64,000 nt of DNA from Bacteroidales bacterium UBA7258 (GCA_002472565.1 DKSK01000007.1:60039-124038); one strand, 5' to 3'; shown: positions 9,217 to 18,064, counted from the first letter of the stretch. Translations and numbers: made by a program. The notes: generated by a model not told the origin, from the letters alone.

Positions 9217-10380
9217 ATGAACAAACTATTTTTTATCGGAGGGCTTGCCACGGCGGCTCTCTGCATGAATTTTGGACCTCTTTCCGCCCAGGAAAACAAT
9301 AACGGAGCGCCTGCACTTCCAGCCATGTTCCGCAGGCAGCCGACTCCTAACGACACTCTTCAGTCTGTCCGCAAAGTAGGAGAAGGAAGCTACATATTCA
9401 GCATCTATGCTCCCAAGGCCATGAACGTAAGCGTCTCAGGCGACATGATCAACTGGGCTGGGCCAAGACCGAAGGCAGTGAAAGAGGACAACGGAGTCTG
9501 GAAGATCCGTGTGGAGGGCATCGTCACCCCAGGCGTCTTCCGCTATAACTTCGTGGTCGACGGCAACAAGGTCCTCGACCCTAAGAGTCCGCTGGCCGCC
9601 GAAACTTCGAATCTTCTGCTGAATGTTTCCGACGAGGACTTCCTCGCAGAGAAGAACGTTCCCCACGGAGCCATCGCCCAGAGGATCTATTATTCCAGGA
9701 CCCTCGGCTGCGAAAGAAGGCTCCACGTATGGACGCCTGCCGGCTACGAGAAAGGCAAGGACAAACTGCCGGTGCTCTATCTTATTCATGGAGGCGGAGA
9801 CAACGACCTTTCCTGGCCTACAGTCGGCCGCGCAGGCCAGATCCTCGACAACCTCATGGCAGAAGGCAAGATGAAACCGATGGTAGTAGTCATGCCTAAC
9901 GGAACCATCGAGACCGAAGATCTCAACGGAGAGGTTCCTATCTTCATCGAAGACCTCATGACAGACATCGTTCCTTTCATCGATGCCAACTATAATGTCG
10001 AGGCGAAGCCACAGGCCAGAGCCCTGGCGGGACTCTCGATGGGCGGACTCGAAACCATGGAGACCCTCCTTAAATACTACGAGGACTTTGACTATTTCTG
10101 GGTTCTCTCTTCCGGATGGTTTGCCAATCAGCCAGAAATTTACGCACAGAAAGCCAAGGTTCTGAAAGAGATAGGCCCTGCGGTCAACAAGACCGTCAAG
10201 CAGCTCGTCTTCACCCAGGGCGGCCCTACCGACATAGCCTACAACAATTGCAAGGCGATGCTCAAGCTCTGGGATGATGCCGGAATCAAGTACACCTACG
10301 ACGAGGCTCATCCTTTCGGTCACACATGGCAGACATGGACCTGGAATCTCTACGACCTCGCCCAGCAGCTCTTCAAGTAA
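9217..10380 (+). CDS. CE1-like esterase with N-terminal E-set (CBM48-like) domain
   Basis: A 387-residue secreted alpha/beta-hydrolase of the esterase D / feruloyl-esterase (CE1-like) type. Residues 1-24 are a signal peptide ending LSAQ. Residues about 55-135 resemble the E-set/CBM48 domain that precedes many Bacteroidota CE1 esterases (YIFSIYAPKAMNVSVSGDM, then GVFRYNFVVDG). The catalytic domain has LPVLYLIHGGGDND, the nucleophile elbow LAGLSMGG, and a terminal histidine in PFGHTWQTW. Such enzymes cleave feruloyl or acetyl esters from plant polysaccharides. It lies between two type-B carboxylesterases, 13 bases after one and 24 before the other. The protein at 15250-16488 is a paralogue with the same layout and a similar C-terminus (QQLFK versus RQLFK). 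Confidence 0.88.
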   Translation: MNKLFFIGGLATAALCMNFGPLSAQENNNGAPALPAMFRRQPTPNDTLQSVRKVGEGSYIFSIYAPKAMNVSVSGDMINWAGPRPKAVKEDNGVWKIRVEGIVTPGVFRYNFVVDGNKVLDPKSPLAAETSNLLLNVSDEDFLAEKNVPHGAIAQRIYYSRTLGCERRLHVWTPAGYEKGKDKLPVLYLIHGGGDNDLSWPTVGRAGQILDNLMAEGKMKPMVVVMPNGTIETEDLNGEVPIFIEDLMTDIVPFIDANYNVEAKPQARALAGLSMGGLETMETLLKYYEDFDYFWVLSSGWFANQPEIYAQKAKVLKEIGPAVNKTVKQLVFTQGGPTDIAYNNCKAMLKLWDDAGIKYTYDEAHPFGHTWQTWTWNLYDLAQQLFK

Positions 10381-10404
10381 ACTCACACACAATGAATAAA
10401 CACT

Positions 10405-12030
10405 ATGACTAAACTAACTGCTATCTCTTTCGCGGCGGCGACAGGACTCCTGCTCGCTGGCTGCGGAGGCGGCCAGAAGGCTCCGGCCGACCAGTACAAG
10501 CTCATCACAGACGATGAAGCTTCTGTAACTGAAACCACAAGCGGCAAAGTGGCCGGCTACATCGACCGCGGCATCTATGTCTACAAGGGAATTCCTTACG
10601 CTAAAGCCGGCCGCTTCGAAGAGCCTCAGGACCCGGATCCATGGGAAGGCATCCGCAGCAGCCGCGCCTATGGGCCTACGGCTCCGCAGGCCTTCCGCAC
10701 CGGCTGGTACAGCGACCAGGCCGCCTTCTCCAGCAACTGGGACGACGGCTTCGCCGGAGAGGACTGCCAGAGAGTCAACATCTGGACTCCTTCGAGATCC
10801 GGCAAACGTGCCGTCATGGTCTGGCTCCATGGCGGCGGCTATGCGGCAGGCTCCGGCCAGGAGCAGCCTTGCTACGACGGCCTCAACCTCGCCAAGAATC
10901 ATGACGTTGTCGTCGTGACGCTCAATCACCGTCTCAACGTCCTGGGTTATCTCGACCTCAGCTCCTTCGGCGAGAAATACAAGCACAGCGCCAACCTCGG
11001 AATGATGGACATCGTGAAAGCCCTCCAGTGGGTCCATGACAACATCGCTTCCTTCGGCGGGGACCCTTCCAACGTGATGATTTTCGGCCAGTCCGGTGGT
11101 GGCGGAAAGGTTTCGACCCTTCTCGCCACACCTTCCGCCAAGGGCCTCTTCAACAAAGCTGTCGTAGAATCCGGCGGAGCCAATCTCACCATGAAGACGC
11201 CTGAGCAGAGCCGTCCTTACGGTGAAGCCACCGTCCGCGAGCTCGGCCTTACCGCCGCCACCATCGACAAGATCAAGGAAGTTCCTTACGCCGAACTCCT
11301 CAGCGCCGCCAACGCCGGCGCCGCCAAGGTGCTCGCCGCCTCTGGCCAGCCTGCCGGAAGATTCGGAGCAGGTTTCCCTGCCGGTCCTGTCATGGACGGA
11401 GACTTCATCCCTTATCAGCCGGGTTCACCTGAAGGAATGGCCATCTCGAAGGACATTCCGGTAATGAACGGAACTACCCGCACCGAATTCGCCTACGGAG
11501 TACCCGAGGATGTCAAGACGCCGGAAGGCCTTGACAAATACCTCAACAGTGTCTACGGAGCGTCGAAAGACGCTGTCATCGAGGCCTTCAAGAAGGATTA
11601 TCCGGACGAGCCTCTCGAGAATCTCTGCTACGCGGACTTCCTCTTCCGTCCGGGTGCTGTCCAACAGGCTGAAGCCAGAGTCAAAGCCGGCTGCGCCCCT
11701 GTCTACAACTACATCTTCCGCTGGGAATCCCCTGTCATGGGCGGAATTCTCAGATCTTCCCACTGCATGGAGATTCCGTTTGTATTCGATAATGTTGCCC
11801 TCCAGAACGAGGAAACCGGCGGAGCAGATGTCGACATTGAACTCGGACACCGCATCAGTTCGCTTTGGGCGAACTTTGCCAAGACCGGAGTTCCAAGTGC
11901 TAAATGCATGCCTGAGTGGAAGCCTTTCACCCTGGAGAACAAGGAGTGCATGATGCTCGACACCAAGTCCGAGGTCCGCAACAACCCTGACGGCGACCTC
12001 CTCAAAGTCGCCACCACCTCCCTCTTCTAA
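10405..12030 (+). CDS. Type-B carboxylesterase lipoprotein
   Basis: A second exported carboxylesterase type B, 541 residues. The N-terminus MTKLTAISFAAATGLLLAGC is a lipoprotein signal with lipobox LAGC. Signatures are YKGIPYAKAGRFEEPQ, EDCQRVNIWTP, VWLHGGGYAAGSGQ (oxyanion hole), the nucleophile motif FGQSGGGGK, and the histidine in LRSSHCMEIPFVFDN. The WANFAKTGVPS segment near the end is also typical of the family. It is the last gene of the three-esterase run and is followed by a strong hairpin terminator. It shares only family-level likeness with the esterase at 7806-9203, so the two probably hydrolyse different esters (inference). Confidence 0.9.
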   Translation: MTKLTAISFAAATGLLLAGCGGGQKAPADQYKLITDDEASVTETTSGKVAGYIDRGIYVYKGIPYAKAGRFEEPQDPDPWEGIRSSRAYGPTAPQAFRTGWYSDQAAFSSNWDDGFAGEDCQRVNIWTPSRSGKRAVMVWLHGGGYAAGSGQEQPCYDGLNLAKNHDVVVVTLNHRLNVLGYLDLSSFGEKYKHSANLGMMDIVKALQWVHDNIASFGGDPSNVMIFGQSGGGGKVSTLLATPSAKGLFNKAVVESGGANLTMKTPEQSRPYGEATVRELGLTAATIDKIKEVPYAELLSAANAGAAKVLAASGQPAGRFGAGFPAGPVMDGDFIPYQPGSPEGMAISKDIPVMNGTTRTEFAYGVPEDVKTPEGLDKYLNSVYGASKDAVIEAFKKDYPDEPLENLCYADFLFRPGAVQQAEARVKAGCAPVYNYIFRWESPVMGGILRSSHCMEIPFVFDNVALQNEETGGADVDIELGHRISSLWANFAKTGVPSAKCMPEWKPFTLENKECMMLDTKSEVRNNPDGDLLKVATTSLF

Positions 12031-12083
12031 GCTCCCTCCCAGAACGAGAGGGACTACCTTTCCAACGACACTTATTCATCTCG

Positions 12084-12120
12084 AATATAGGCCCGCCACA
12101 TGGCAGGCCTATATTTTTAT
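12084..12120 (+). terminator. Rho-independent terminator of the esterase operon
   Basis: The arms AATATAGGCCCGCC (12084-12097) and GGCAGGCCTATATT (12102-12115) pair with one mismatch around a four-base loop and run into a T-rich tract. It lies 54 bases after the last esterase stop. Confidence 0.8.
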
Positions 12121-12153
12121 TCGCCTGGAGCGCCATTTTCAACGAAACACACA

Positions 12154-12183
12154 ATTGTCCACATCAAATTCATGTCGGACAAT
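12154..12183. repeat. Interrupted inverted repeat upstream of vsr
   Basis: ATTGTCCACAT (12154-12164) is the inverted counterpart of ATGTCGGACAAT (12172-12183), with one bulged base and a seven-base centre. It sits at the left border of the AT-rich restriction-modification island in the otherwise featureless 12121-12335 spacer. It could be an operator, a small hairpin or a border remnant. It lacks a T-tract, so it does not look like a terminator. Confidence 0.35.
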
Positions 12184-12335
12184 GTCATAATGAGGCATAC
12201 AGATCGCGGAAAATTAATAAATTTGAAAAGAAATAGGAAGATGCTGACAATTCATTCGAGGCAATCAGATTCTTGATATTAGCTAAAGTCAATTGGGCAG
12301 ATCATGGCAAAAAACTGCTTAACAAAAGACACTAC

Positions 12336-12911
12336 ATGTCAGATACAATTACTCCAGCCCAACGGCACAAATGCATGTCTCATATCAGGTCGAAAGATAC
12401 AAACCCAGAAAAGGTTGTAAGGAAAGAGCTTTGGCGCAGAGGGTACCGATATCGCATCAATGACCACCGCTTACCAGGAACACCAGATATTGTGCTTCCA
12501 AAGTATCGTGCGGTGATATTCATCAACGGATGCTTCTGGCATGGGCACAAAGGATGCTCAAAGTATGTCACGCCGAAGAGCAATGTTGAATTCTGGAAGG
12601 AAAAAGTTGCTAAGAACATTGCACGTGATGAATTAAACGCACAACGTCTCGATATCCTCGCCTGGACCGTAATCACCGTATGGGAATGCGAACTATCTAA
12701 AAAGAATCTCAGCTCCACTATAAATCGTGTGGAAGCAGAATTGCAGGAGGCGAAAGAAAAATATGAGCAATACTGCTCATTGCGCAGAGAAAACCGGAAA
12801 TTCGCGCAGGAACAGGCTCGAAAACACCGAGAAATACTCGCACAAGTGGAAGCGGAGCTGAATCTTCCCAAGAATCTCCGCACTTATGCGATGAAGGCAA
12901 TCGAGGATTAA
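12336..12911 (+). CDS. vsr: Very short patch repair endonuclease Vsr
   Basis: A T:G mismatch endonuclease that nicks beside the mismatch left when 5-methylcytosine deaminates, protecting the host from its own cytosine methyltransferase. The ATG at 12336 is chosen because MSDTITPAQRHKCMSHIRSK is the standard Vsr beginning; an upstream start at 12273 would add 21 unrelated residues. Key residues are visible: E25 (DTNPE), D51 in LPGTPDIVLP, and the CFWHGH zinc/active-site block (66-71) with C74. The nuclease domain ends near residue 140; about 50 more residues form a charged helix that could be a coiled coil, longer than in E. coli Vsr. It lies 91 bases before the cytosine methyltransferase, the usual pairing. 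Codons are more AT-rich than in neighbouring genes, which suggests transfer. Confidence 0.93.
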   Translation: MSDTITPAQRHKCMSHIRSKDTNPEKVVRKELWRRGYRYRINDHRLPGTPDIVLPKYRAVIFINGCFWHGHKGCSKYVTPKSNVEFWKEKVAKNIARDELNAQRLDILAWTVITVWECELSKKNLSSTINRVEAELQEAKEKYEQYCSLRRENRKFAQEQARKHREILAQVEAELNLPKNLRTYAMKAIED

Positions 12912-13002
12912 AGTAGGATTACAGCGCAAATCTGGATTTTATAATCAGCAAAATTTTATTTATTTTGCGAGATAAAATCATTTTGATTTTCAGGAGAATT
13001 GT

Positions 13003-13983
13003 ATGCAAGAAAATCAAAGCAAACATACATTTAAATTCATCGATCTCTTTGCAGGAATCGGTGGATTTAGAATCGCTTGCCAGAATAACGGAGGAGAATG
13101 CGTTTTCTCTTCCGAATGGGACGAACACGCCCAGAAAACATATGAGCACAATTTCGGAGATATCCCACATGGTGATATTACTCTCCAAGAGACTAAAGAT
13201 GCCATACCGGAGAATTTTGACTTACTCTGCGCAGGATTTCCTTGTCAAGCTTTTTCTATAGCAGGTTACCAAAAAGGGTTTGAAGACACACGAGGAACTC
13301 TATTTTTCGATGTTGCACAAATCATCAAGACTCGCAGACCAAAGGCCGTTTTTTTGGAAAATGTGAAAAACCTACGAAGTCATGACCACGGGAGGACTTT
13401 TTCCGTCATTCAAAAAACTCTGAGAGACCTGGGATATTATGTATACGATAAAGTAATGAGCCCGGATGACTACGCTGATATTCCACAGAACAGGGAAAGA
13501 ATATTTATTGTCTGTTTTGATAAAGCTCAGGTCCCGAATTTTACTGATTTCAAGTACCCGGAAAAAGTAAAATTGACACGACCCATTCAGAGCTGCATAG
13601 ATTACACGGTGTCAGACAGTAGATTTTTTTACACCGACAAAGTTAAACACTTTGACCAGATAAGGGCCGGAGTAAGATCGAAAGATACTATTTATCAATG
13701 GCGGAGAGTTTATGTGAGGGAAAATAAGAGTAAGGTCTGCCCCACCTTGACTGCCAACATGGGGACAGGCGGACACAATGTACCATTGATATTGACTGAT
13801 AACGGGATACGAAAACTTACACCAAGAGAGTGCCTTAATTTTCAGGGCTTTCCAGAAAGTTATTCATTCCCGGCCGATCTTGCTTTGAGTTATTGTTATA
13901 AACAGGCTGGCAACTCTGTTGCAGTCCCTTTAATCCAAAAAGTATGTCAACAAATTCTTCTGGTGCTAAACAAGATTTCCTGA
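13003..13983 (+). CDS. dcm: DNA (cytosine-5-)-methyltransferase of a type II restriction-modification system
   Basis: A 326-residue C5-cytosine methyltransferase using S-adenosylmethionine. Motif I is FIDLFAGIGGFR (16-21), motif IV has the catalytic cysteine C81 in GFPCQAFS, motif VI is ENV (119-121), motif VIII is QNRERIF (162-168), motif IX holds RECLNFQGFP, and motif X is QAGNSVAVP. The target-recognition region between VIII and IX is short, about 90 residues. An AGGAG sequence lies just before the ATG. The gene overlaps the restriction endonuclease by 40 bases in another frame, so the two are translationally linked, and vsr lies just upstream. The recognition site cannot be read from sequence; the NgoFVII-like domain of the partner hints at a GC-rich short site (weak inference). 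Confidence 0.94.
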   Translation: MQENQSKHTFKFIDLFAGIGGFRIACQNNGGECVFSSEWDEHAQKTYEHNFGDIPHGDITLQETKDAIPENFDLLCAGFPCQAFSIAGYQKGFEDTRGTLFFDVAQIIKTRRPKAVFLENVKNLRSHDHGRTFSVIQKTLRDLGYYVYDKVMSPDDYADIPQNRERIFIVCFDKAQVPNFTDFKYPEKVKLTRPIQSCIDYTVSDSRFFYTDKVKHFDQIRAGVRSKDTIYQWRRVYVRENKSKVCPTLTANMGTGGHNVPLILTDNGIRKLTPRECLNFQGFPESYSFPADLALSYCYKQAGNSVAVPLIQKVCQQILLVLNKIS

Positions 13984-15122
13984 ATTCATGGCAAGACAAT
14001 GCTCATTACTTCGAGATGTTGAAGCTTGTCTCAAGTCTTTCAAATCTTTTTGCGCAAAGTGATGCTCCATTTTTGGACTATAGATTAGCCGAAAATATTT
14101 TCTGCAGGTTTTTCTCGTCCGAAAACAAAGCTAGAGATTGTTCTGTCTACGATGCCGTAAAAAATGAGCTCGGCATCGGGATAAAGACCTTTTTGATAAA
14201 CAGGGGCTCTTCTATTGAAAAAATAGCCGAATTCAATAAGCTTAAGCCAGAACTAGATCTGAAAAGTCATGAAGACCTTGCTATTCAGCTTGCTACATTT
14301 TTTAATAAGAGAATTGATTCTGCGAATTCCATTTACGGAGTAACTGATTCAATCTATCATATTATCGGCCGCAAGCCGGGAGAATTATCCGTATTCAATG
14401 ATTCTTTCAGAAAGATCGACCCTAACAGTATTAGGAATGTTCATGACGATATTAAAAGCCTCTCATTTCAGGAATCAGGATTTGAATACAGATTTAATAA
14501 AAGCAAAAGCGTCTTAATGAGGAGATTTGAACTTCCCAAGACGGTTGTCAATGTACCAGTAGAGCTCATTGAAGATCCTCTTGATCTGCTGTCCAACCTT
14601 CTCACGCATGTTGATACACGAAAGAAAAGGCCATTAGAGATTGAGCACAAGAGAAAGTCCATCCGTTTACCTCTATATAGCGAGCACTCAAATGGAGTCA
14701 AGTACGTCCCAGAGAAAAGCGGTTTAAATCAATGGCATGCGGGAGGAAGAAAGCGGGACGAAAATGAAGTATACATTCCAGTTCCCGCAAAGTTTCATAG
14801 GGAACATCCGAATTTCTTTCCTTCTCGCGACACTCCTTTCGTTTTAGTTCTGCCAGACAAGACAGAGTTGGAAGCTAAAATTTGCCAAGACAACGACAAG
14901 GCTTTGATGTCATGCCCGAATAGCGCTCTCGGGGAATGGTTGTTAAGAAAAGTTTTGAAGAAAAAGCCTGGAGAACTTGTCACCATACAGGATCTGGATG
15001 TTGCAGGCATAGACAGCGTTATTATAGATGACACTGGCTGGGTCGATGAAACAAACACTAAAATCTACGGAATCAGCTTCACTGAAAATGACGGTGCGGG
15101 CAATTTAATCTCTGGAGTATAA
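13944..15122 (+). CDS. Probable type II restriction endonuclease with NgoFVII-like DNA-recognition domain
   Basis: A 392-residue protein overlapping the methyltransferase by 40 bases, the position of a cognate endonuclease. The N-terminal part carries ENIFCRFFSSENKARDCSVY followed by DAVKNELGIGIKTF: D65/D70, E75 and K81 give a plausible PD-(D/E)XK-type metal site, although the spacing is not canonical. No HxK phospholipase-D motif is present. The C-terminal part (about 255-392, with WHAGGRKRDENEVYIPVP and FFPSRDTPFVLVLPD, then GEWLLRKVL) resembles the B3-like DNA-recognition domain of NgoFVII-type enzymes. The combination suggests a nuclease domain distinct from NgoFVII joined to a similar reader. 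The ATG at 13944 lies inside the methyltransferase; a later start is possible. Composition is AT-rich like the rest of the island. Confidence 0.75.
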   Translation: MSTNSSGAKQDFLNSWQDNAHYFEMLKLVSSLSNLFAQSDAPFLDYRLAENIFCRFFSSENKARDCSVYDAVKNELGIGIKTFLINRGSSIEKIAEFNKLKPELDLKSHEDLAIQLATFFNKRIDSANSIYGVTDSIYHIIGRKPGELSVFNDSFRKIDPNSIRNVHDDIKSLSFQESGFEYRFNKSKSVLMRRFELPKTVVNVPVELIEDPLDLLSNLLTHVDTRKKRPLEIEHKRKSIRLPLYSEHSNGVKYVPEKSGLNQWHAGGRKRDENEVYIPVPAKFHREHPNFFPSRDTPFVLVLPDKTELEAKICQDNDKALMSCPNSALGEWLLRKVLKKKPGELVTIQDLDVAGIDSVIIDDTGWVDETNTKIYGISFTENDGAGNLISGV

Positions 15123-15191
15123 AATCCTAGCATAGATTGTTTATCTATCGAGAGGAGAGGCGCTTTTTGAGCTCTGCGCAAAGAGATTCCC

Positions 15192-15226
15192 AATAGCGGC
15201 CTGCGCAAGCGCAGGCCGCTATTTTA
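15192..15226 (+). terminator. Strong hairpin terminator closing the restriction-modification island
   Basis: A perfect 15-base inverted repeat, AATAGCGGCCTGCGC (15192-15206) and GCGCAGGCCGCTATT (15209-15223), ends in a TTTT run. It separates the endonuclease gene from the convergent esterase that ends at 15250, and may stop transcription from both sides. Confidence 0.8.
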
Positions 15227-15249
15227 GTTCGTCAAGACTCTCCCTCCCG

Positions 15250-16488
15250 TCATTTGAATAGCTGTCGCGCAAATTGTGAAAGATATATTCGCCAATTACG
15301 CCATATATGTCCGCCCGGAGTGGCGACAAACTCGTATGGACCATAATCATGCCGGTCAAAATATTCACAAAGCGCTTTCTCATACTTCAGGCGTTCATCT
15401 GTCTCGCCAATCCCTATATAATAAAGTTTGGGTTTATATGAAAAGAGGCTCGCCATCGCACCTTGCAATTCCGGAGAAGAGTTTTCAGACACCAATTCCG
15501 GGCGGGTATCCCCTTCCCACATCTTGAAACCGGCCGAGAAGAGTCCGATCCAGCCGAATACAGAAGGATATTTCATGGAGATCTGGTAACTCTGTCCGCC
15601 ACCCATGGAGAGTCCGCATATGGCACGGAAATTCCTCTCCGGGATTGTCCTATAGTGAGAATCGATGTAACCGACTATGTCGAGAAAGCTCTCTTCCATA
15701 GATACCTTGCTATGGAAATCACGAGGAATATTTCCAAAAAATGTAGGTTGATATAGCCCCAGCGACCATTCTCCCGGAGCGGCCGCATCATCGACATTGC
15801 CGTTCGGCATGACAACTATCATTTCTTCTGCTTCCCCGCTTGCTATCAGATTGTCTATTATCTGAGCCGCCCGGCCGAGATCAGACCATGAATTCTCATC
15901 TCCGCCACCCCCATGGAGGAGGTACATTACCGGATATCTCCTATTTCTGTTTGCTTTATCTGCATATCCGGCAGGAGTATACACAGTCATTCTCCTCAAC
16001 GAGCCTATCGACGGGCTCTCATACCAAATTTTTGTAATATCACCATGAGGGACATTGTTGGTGCTATATAAGGCACCTCTGTCATCAGCTTTCCTAGACA
16101 CTATAAAATAATCAGACCAAGTCACCACATCCCTGATTTTATAGATATTAGACGGGTCGTCTCTCCTCTCCCCGTTTACGACAAAATAATAGGAGTACAA
16201 CTCCGGTTCGAGAGGAAACGAGGTGAAACTCCATACTCCTTCCGAATCCTGAACCATCTCATATTCAGATTGTGCCTGACTATTCTGCTTGGAAGAGGCC
16301 GCATCAGGCAGAAAATCCCCGACAACCTTGACGGAAACGGCCTTCGGAGAAAAGAATCTTAGAGTCACCGAACCATCCGGATTAATCTCAGGAGACTTGA
16401 GATTACTGCCATAGCCGAGGGCTTGCTGCGCATGTACGGAGACAGTAATCAGAAAGAATGTAAAAAAAGATAGCAGTGCTTGTTTCAT
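15250..16488 (-). CDS. CE1-like esterase with N-terminal E-set (CBM48-like) domain
   Basis: A 412-residue exported esterase, paralogous to the one at 9217-10380. The ATG at 16488 is preferred because MKQALLSFFTFFLITVSVHA is a clean signal peptide; the longer frame up to 16539 adds 17 unlikely residues. The E-set region is about 25-125 (TLRFFSPKAVSVKVVGDF, then SYYFVVNGE). The hydrolase domain has YPVMYLLHGGGGDENSW, the nucleophile elbow ICGLSMGGGQS, and the C-terminal histidine in TPGGHIWRNW. It is annotated as CE1-like; acetyl-xylan or feruloyl esterase activity is plausible but not proven. It is convergent with the restriction endonuclease and separated from its PUL relatives by the island. 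Confidence 0.87.
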   Translation of the reverse strand: MKQALLSFFTFFLITVSVHAQQALGYGSNLKSPEINPDGSVTLRFFSPKAVSVKVVGDFLPDAASSKQNSQAQSEYEMVQDSEGVWSFTSFPLEPELYSYYFVVNGERRDDPSNIYKIRDVVTWSDYFIVSRKADDRGALYSTNNVPHGDITKIWYESPSIGSLRRMTVYTPAGYADKANRNRRYPVMYLLHGGGGDENSWSDLGRAAQIIDNLIASGEAEEMIVVMPNGNVDDAAAPGEWSLGLYQPTFFGNIPRDFHSKVSMEESFLDIVGYIDSHYRTIPERNFRAICGLSMGGGQSYQISMKYPSVFGWIGLFSAGFKMWEGDTRPELVSENSSPELQGAMASLFSYKPKLYYIGIGETDERLKYEKALCEYFDRHDYGPYEFVATPGGHIWRNWRIYLSQFARQLFK

Positions 16489-16852
16489 TCGTAAAGTTAT
16501 TAATTGTGAACCCCCTCTAGAGGCGGTTCTGTTTAACATTCAATATTCGTAGACAGCCAAAAGAATAGCATGCACCTAGGAAATATAGCCATTATTTTCT
16601 GCAAAGTGGCTCAGTAATCATAAAAATAATCTATCGTGGACCAAAATCAATAATAAACTAATCACTGCTAACGGAAAACGGCCTTTCACACGCATGGACG
16701 GCATCCGAGCAGTTCGCTTCCTGTTGATTAATATCTGATTTATTCACCGACAACTGTTCCAAGAATTACAGATAATTCTGAAAGGACGGGGAAGGAGCGA
16801 GGATTGTCGGGAATTATTTGTAATTTTGTAAGTTATTTATCGCAGTTTCGAC
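16489..16852. promoter_or_regulatory. Divergent spacer with alr promoter -7 box
   Basis: This 364-base AT-rich spacer separates the divergent esterase and alr genes. TAATTTTG at 16822-16829 matches the TAnnTTTG -7 consensus and lies 23 bases before the alr start. A TTG at 16805-16807 is closer than the usual 19-21 base spacing, so the -33 element is uncertain. No open reading frame of note, repeat or RNA gene is seen in the rest. Confidence 0.4.
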
Positions 16853-17965
16853 ATGCAGAAAGATGACGATTTCTCAAGGCTGGAGCTCAACTTGCCCAAT
16901 GCCCTGAAGAACTATAGATATTTCAGGTCAAAGCTGGAGCCGTCCACTAAGCTCCTCATACTCGTCAAGGCAAACGCATATGGACATGGAGCCGTCGAAT
17001 TCGCTTCAATGATGCAGGCGGCAGGGGCAGACTATCTGGCAGTGGCATATCCTGTCGAAGGTATGGAACTCAGGCACAACGGTATCAGCCTCCCGATTCT
17101 GGTGCTCACGGCGGGGACAGACTATTTCAATGAAATCATAGATAACCGCCTGGAGCCGGGAATCCCTAATCTCTATTCGCTCAAGAAGCTTGTGGAAGTC
17201 TTGGATTCTCGCAAGATCAAAAATTTTCCCGTCCACATCAAACTGGACACAGGCATGCATAGGCTCGGCTTCATGACAAGCGAGCTTGAGGCTCTCATGG
17301 ATTTTCTTAAGGTTCATGACGAAGTGAGGGTCAAATCTATATACTCTCACCTCTGCGTCGATGAGGATCCGGCCTGGGACGAATACACACTCGGACAGGT
17401 CAAGATGTTCAAGGAGAATGCCAGCCGTCTAGAGGAGGTACTTGGTTACAAGCCTATGTGGCATATACTGAATTCTGCCGGAATCGAGAGATTCCCGCAA
17501 TTCCAATTCGACATGTGCCGCCTCGGAATCGGCATCTATGGCATCAGTTCTGTTCCTGGGGTGAAACTTTGGCCGGTAGCTTCGCTTAAGTGCAAAGTGC
17601 TGCAAATTAAGCATCTGAAACAGGGAGACGGAGCCATCGGATATGGACAGCATGGTAAGATTGCTCCTGAAGGGACAACAATCGCGACAATCCCTGTGGG
17701 TTATGCCGATGGGATTGACAGGCATCTCGGCTGCGGACATGCCAGCTTCAGTCTCAATGGGCACAGAGTACCTACGACAGGCAACATTTGCATGGATATG
17801 TGCATGTTGGACATCACAGGGGTAGACGCAAAGCCCGGGGACACGGTGACGATATTCGGCGAGGACCCTACCGCGGAAGAGCTGGCCGGGATTCTCGGGA
17901 CTATCCCTTACGAAATTCTTGTTAGCGTCCCGCGCCGTATCCACCGCGTGATAGTCCGCAAATAG
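16853..17965 (+). CDS. alr: Alanine racemase
   Basis: A PLP enzyme that interconverts L- and D-alanine, supplying D-alanine for peptidoglycan. At 370 residues it has the normal length. The PLP-binding lysine is K39 in LVKANAYGHGAVEF. Other family marks are HIKLDTGMHRLGF, YSHL, and the second catalytic tyrosine in AIGYGQHGK. The C-terminal beta domain contains VPTTGNICMDMCMLDITG. The start follows a TAATTTTG box by 23 bases. It stands alone and is convergent with the DJ-1/PfpI gene. No defect is seen. Confidence 0.95.
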   Translation: MQKDDDFSRLELNLPNALKNYRYFRSKLEPSTKLLILVKANAYGHGAVEFASMMQAAGADYLAVAYPVEGMELRHNGISLPILVLTAGTDYFNEIIDNRLEPGIPNLYSLKKLVEVLDSRKIKNFPVHIKLDTGMHRLGFMTSELEALMDFLKVHDEVRVKSIYSHLCVDEDPAWDEYTLGQVKMFKENASRLEEVLGYKPMWHILNSAGIERFPQFQFDMCRLGIGIYGISSVPGVKLWPVASLKCKVLQIKHLKQGDGAIGYGQHGKIAPEGTTIATIPVGYADGIDRHLGCGHASFSLNGHRVPTTGNICMDMCMLDITGVDAKPGDTVTIFGEDPTAEELAGILGTIPYEILVSVPRRIHRVIVRK

Positions 17966-18064
17966 CACATCCTCCAATCGAGGCAGGATCTGCGAACGAA
18001 GTCTCAGCGTGAGGCGTACTGTCGGAGAGTCGGAGGGGGTGTGCCTGATGAGAAGGCTGCTAGT

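Noticed and set aside
12121..15226. Phage or transposon insertion carrying the restriction-modification genes
   Set aside because: No integrase, transposase, terminal repeats or target duplication could be found at the borders.
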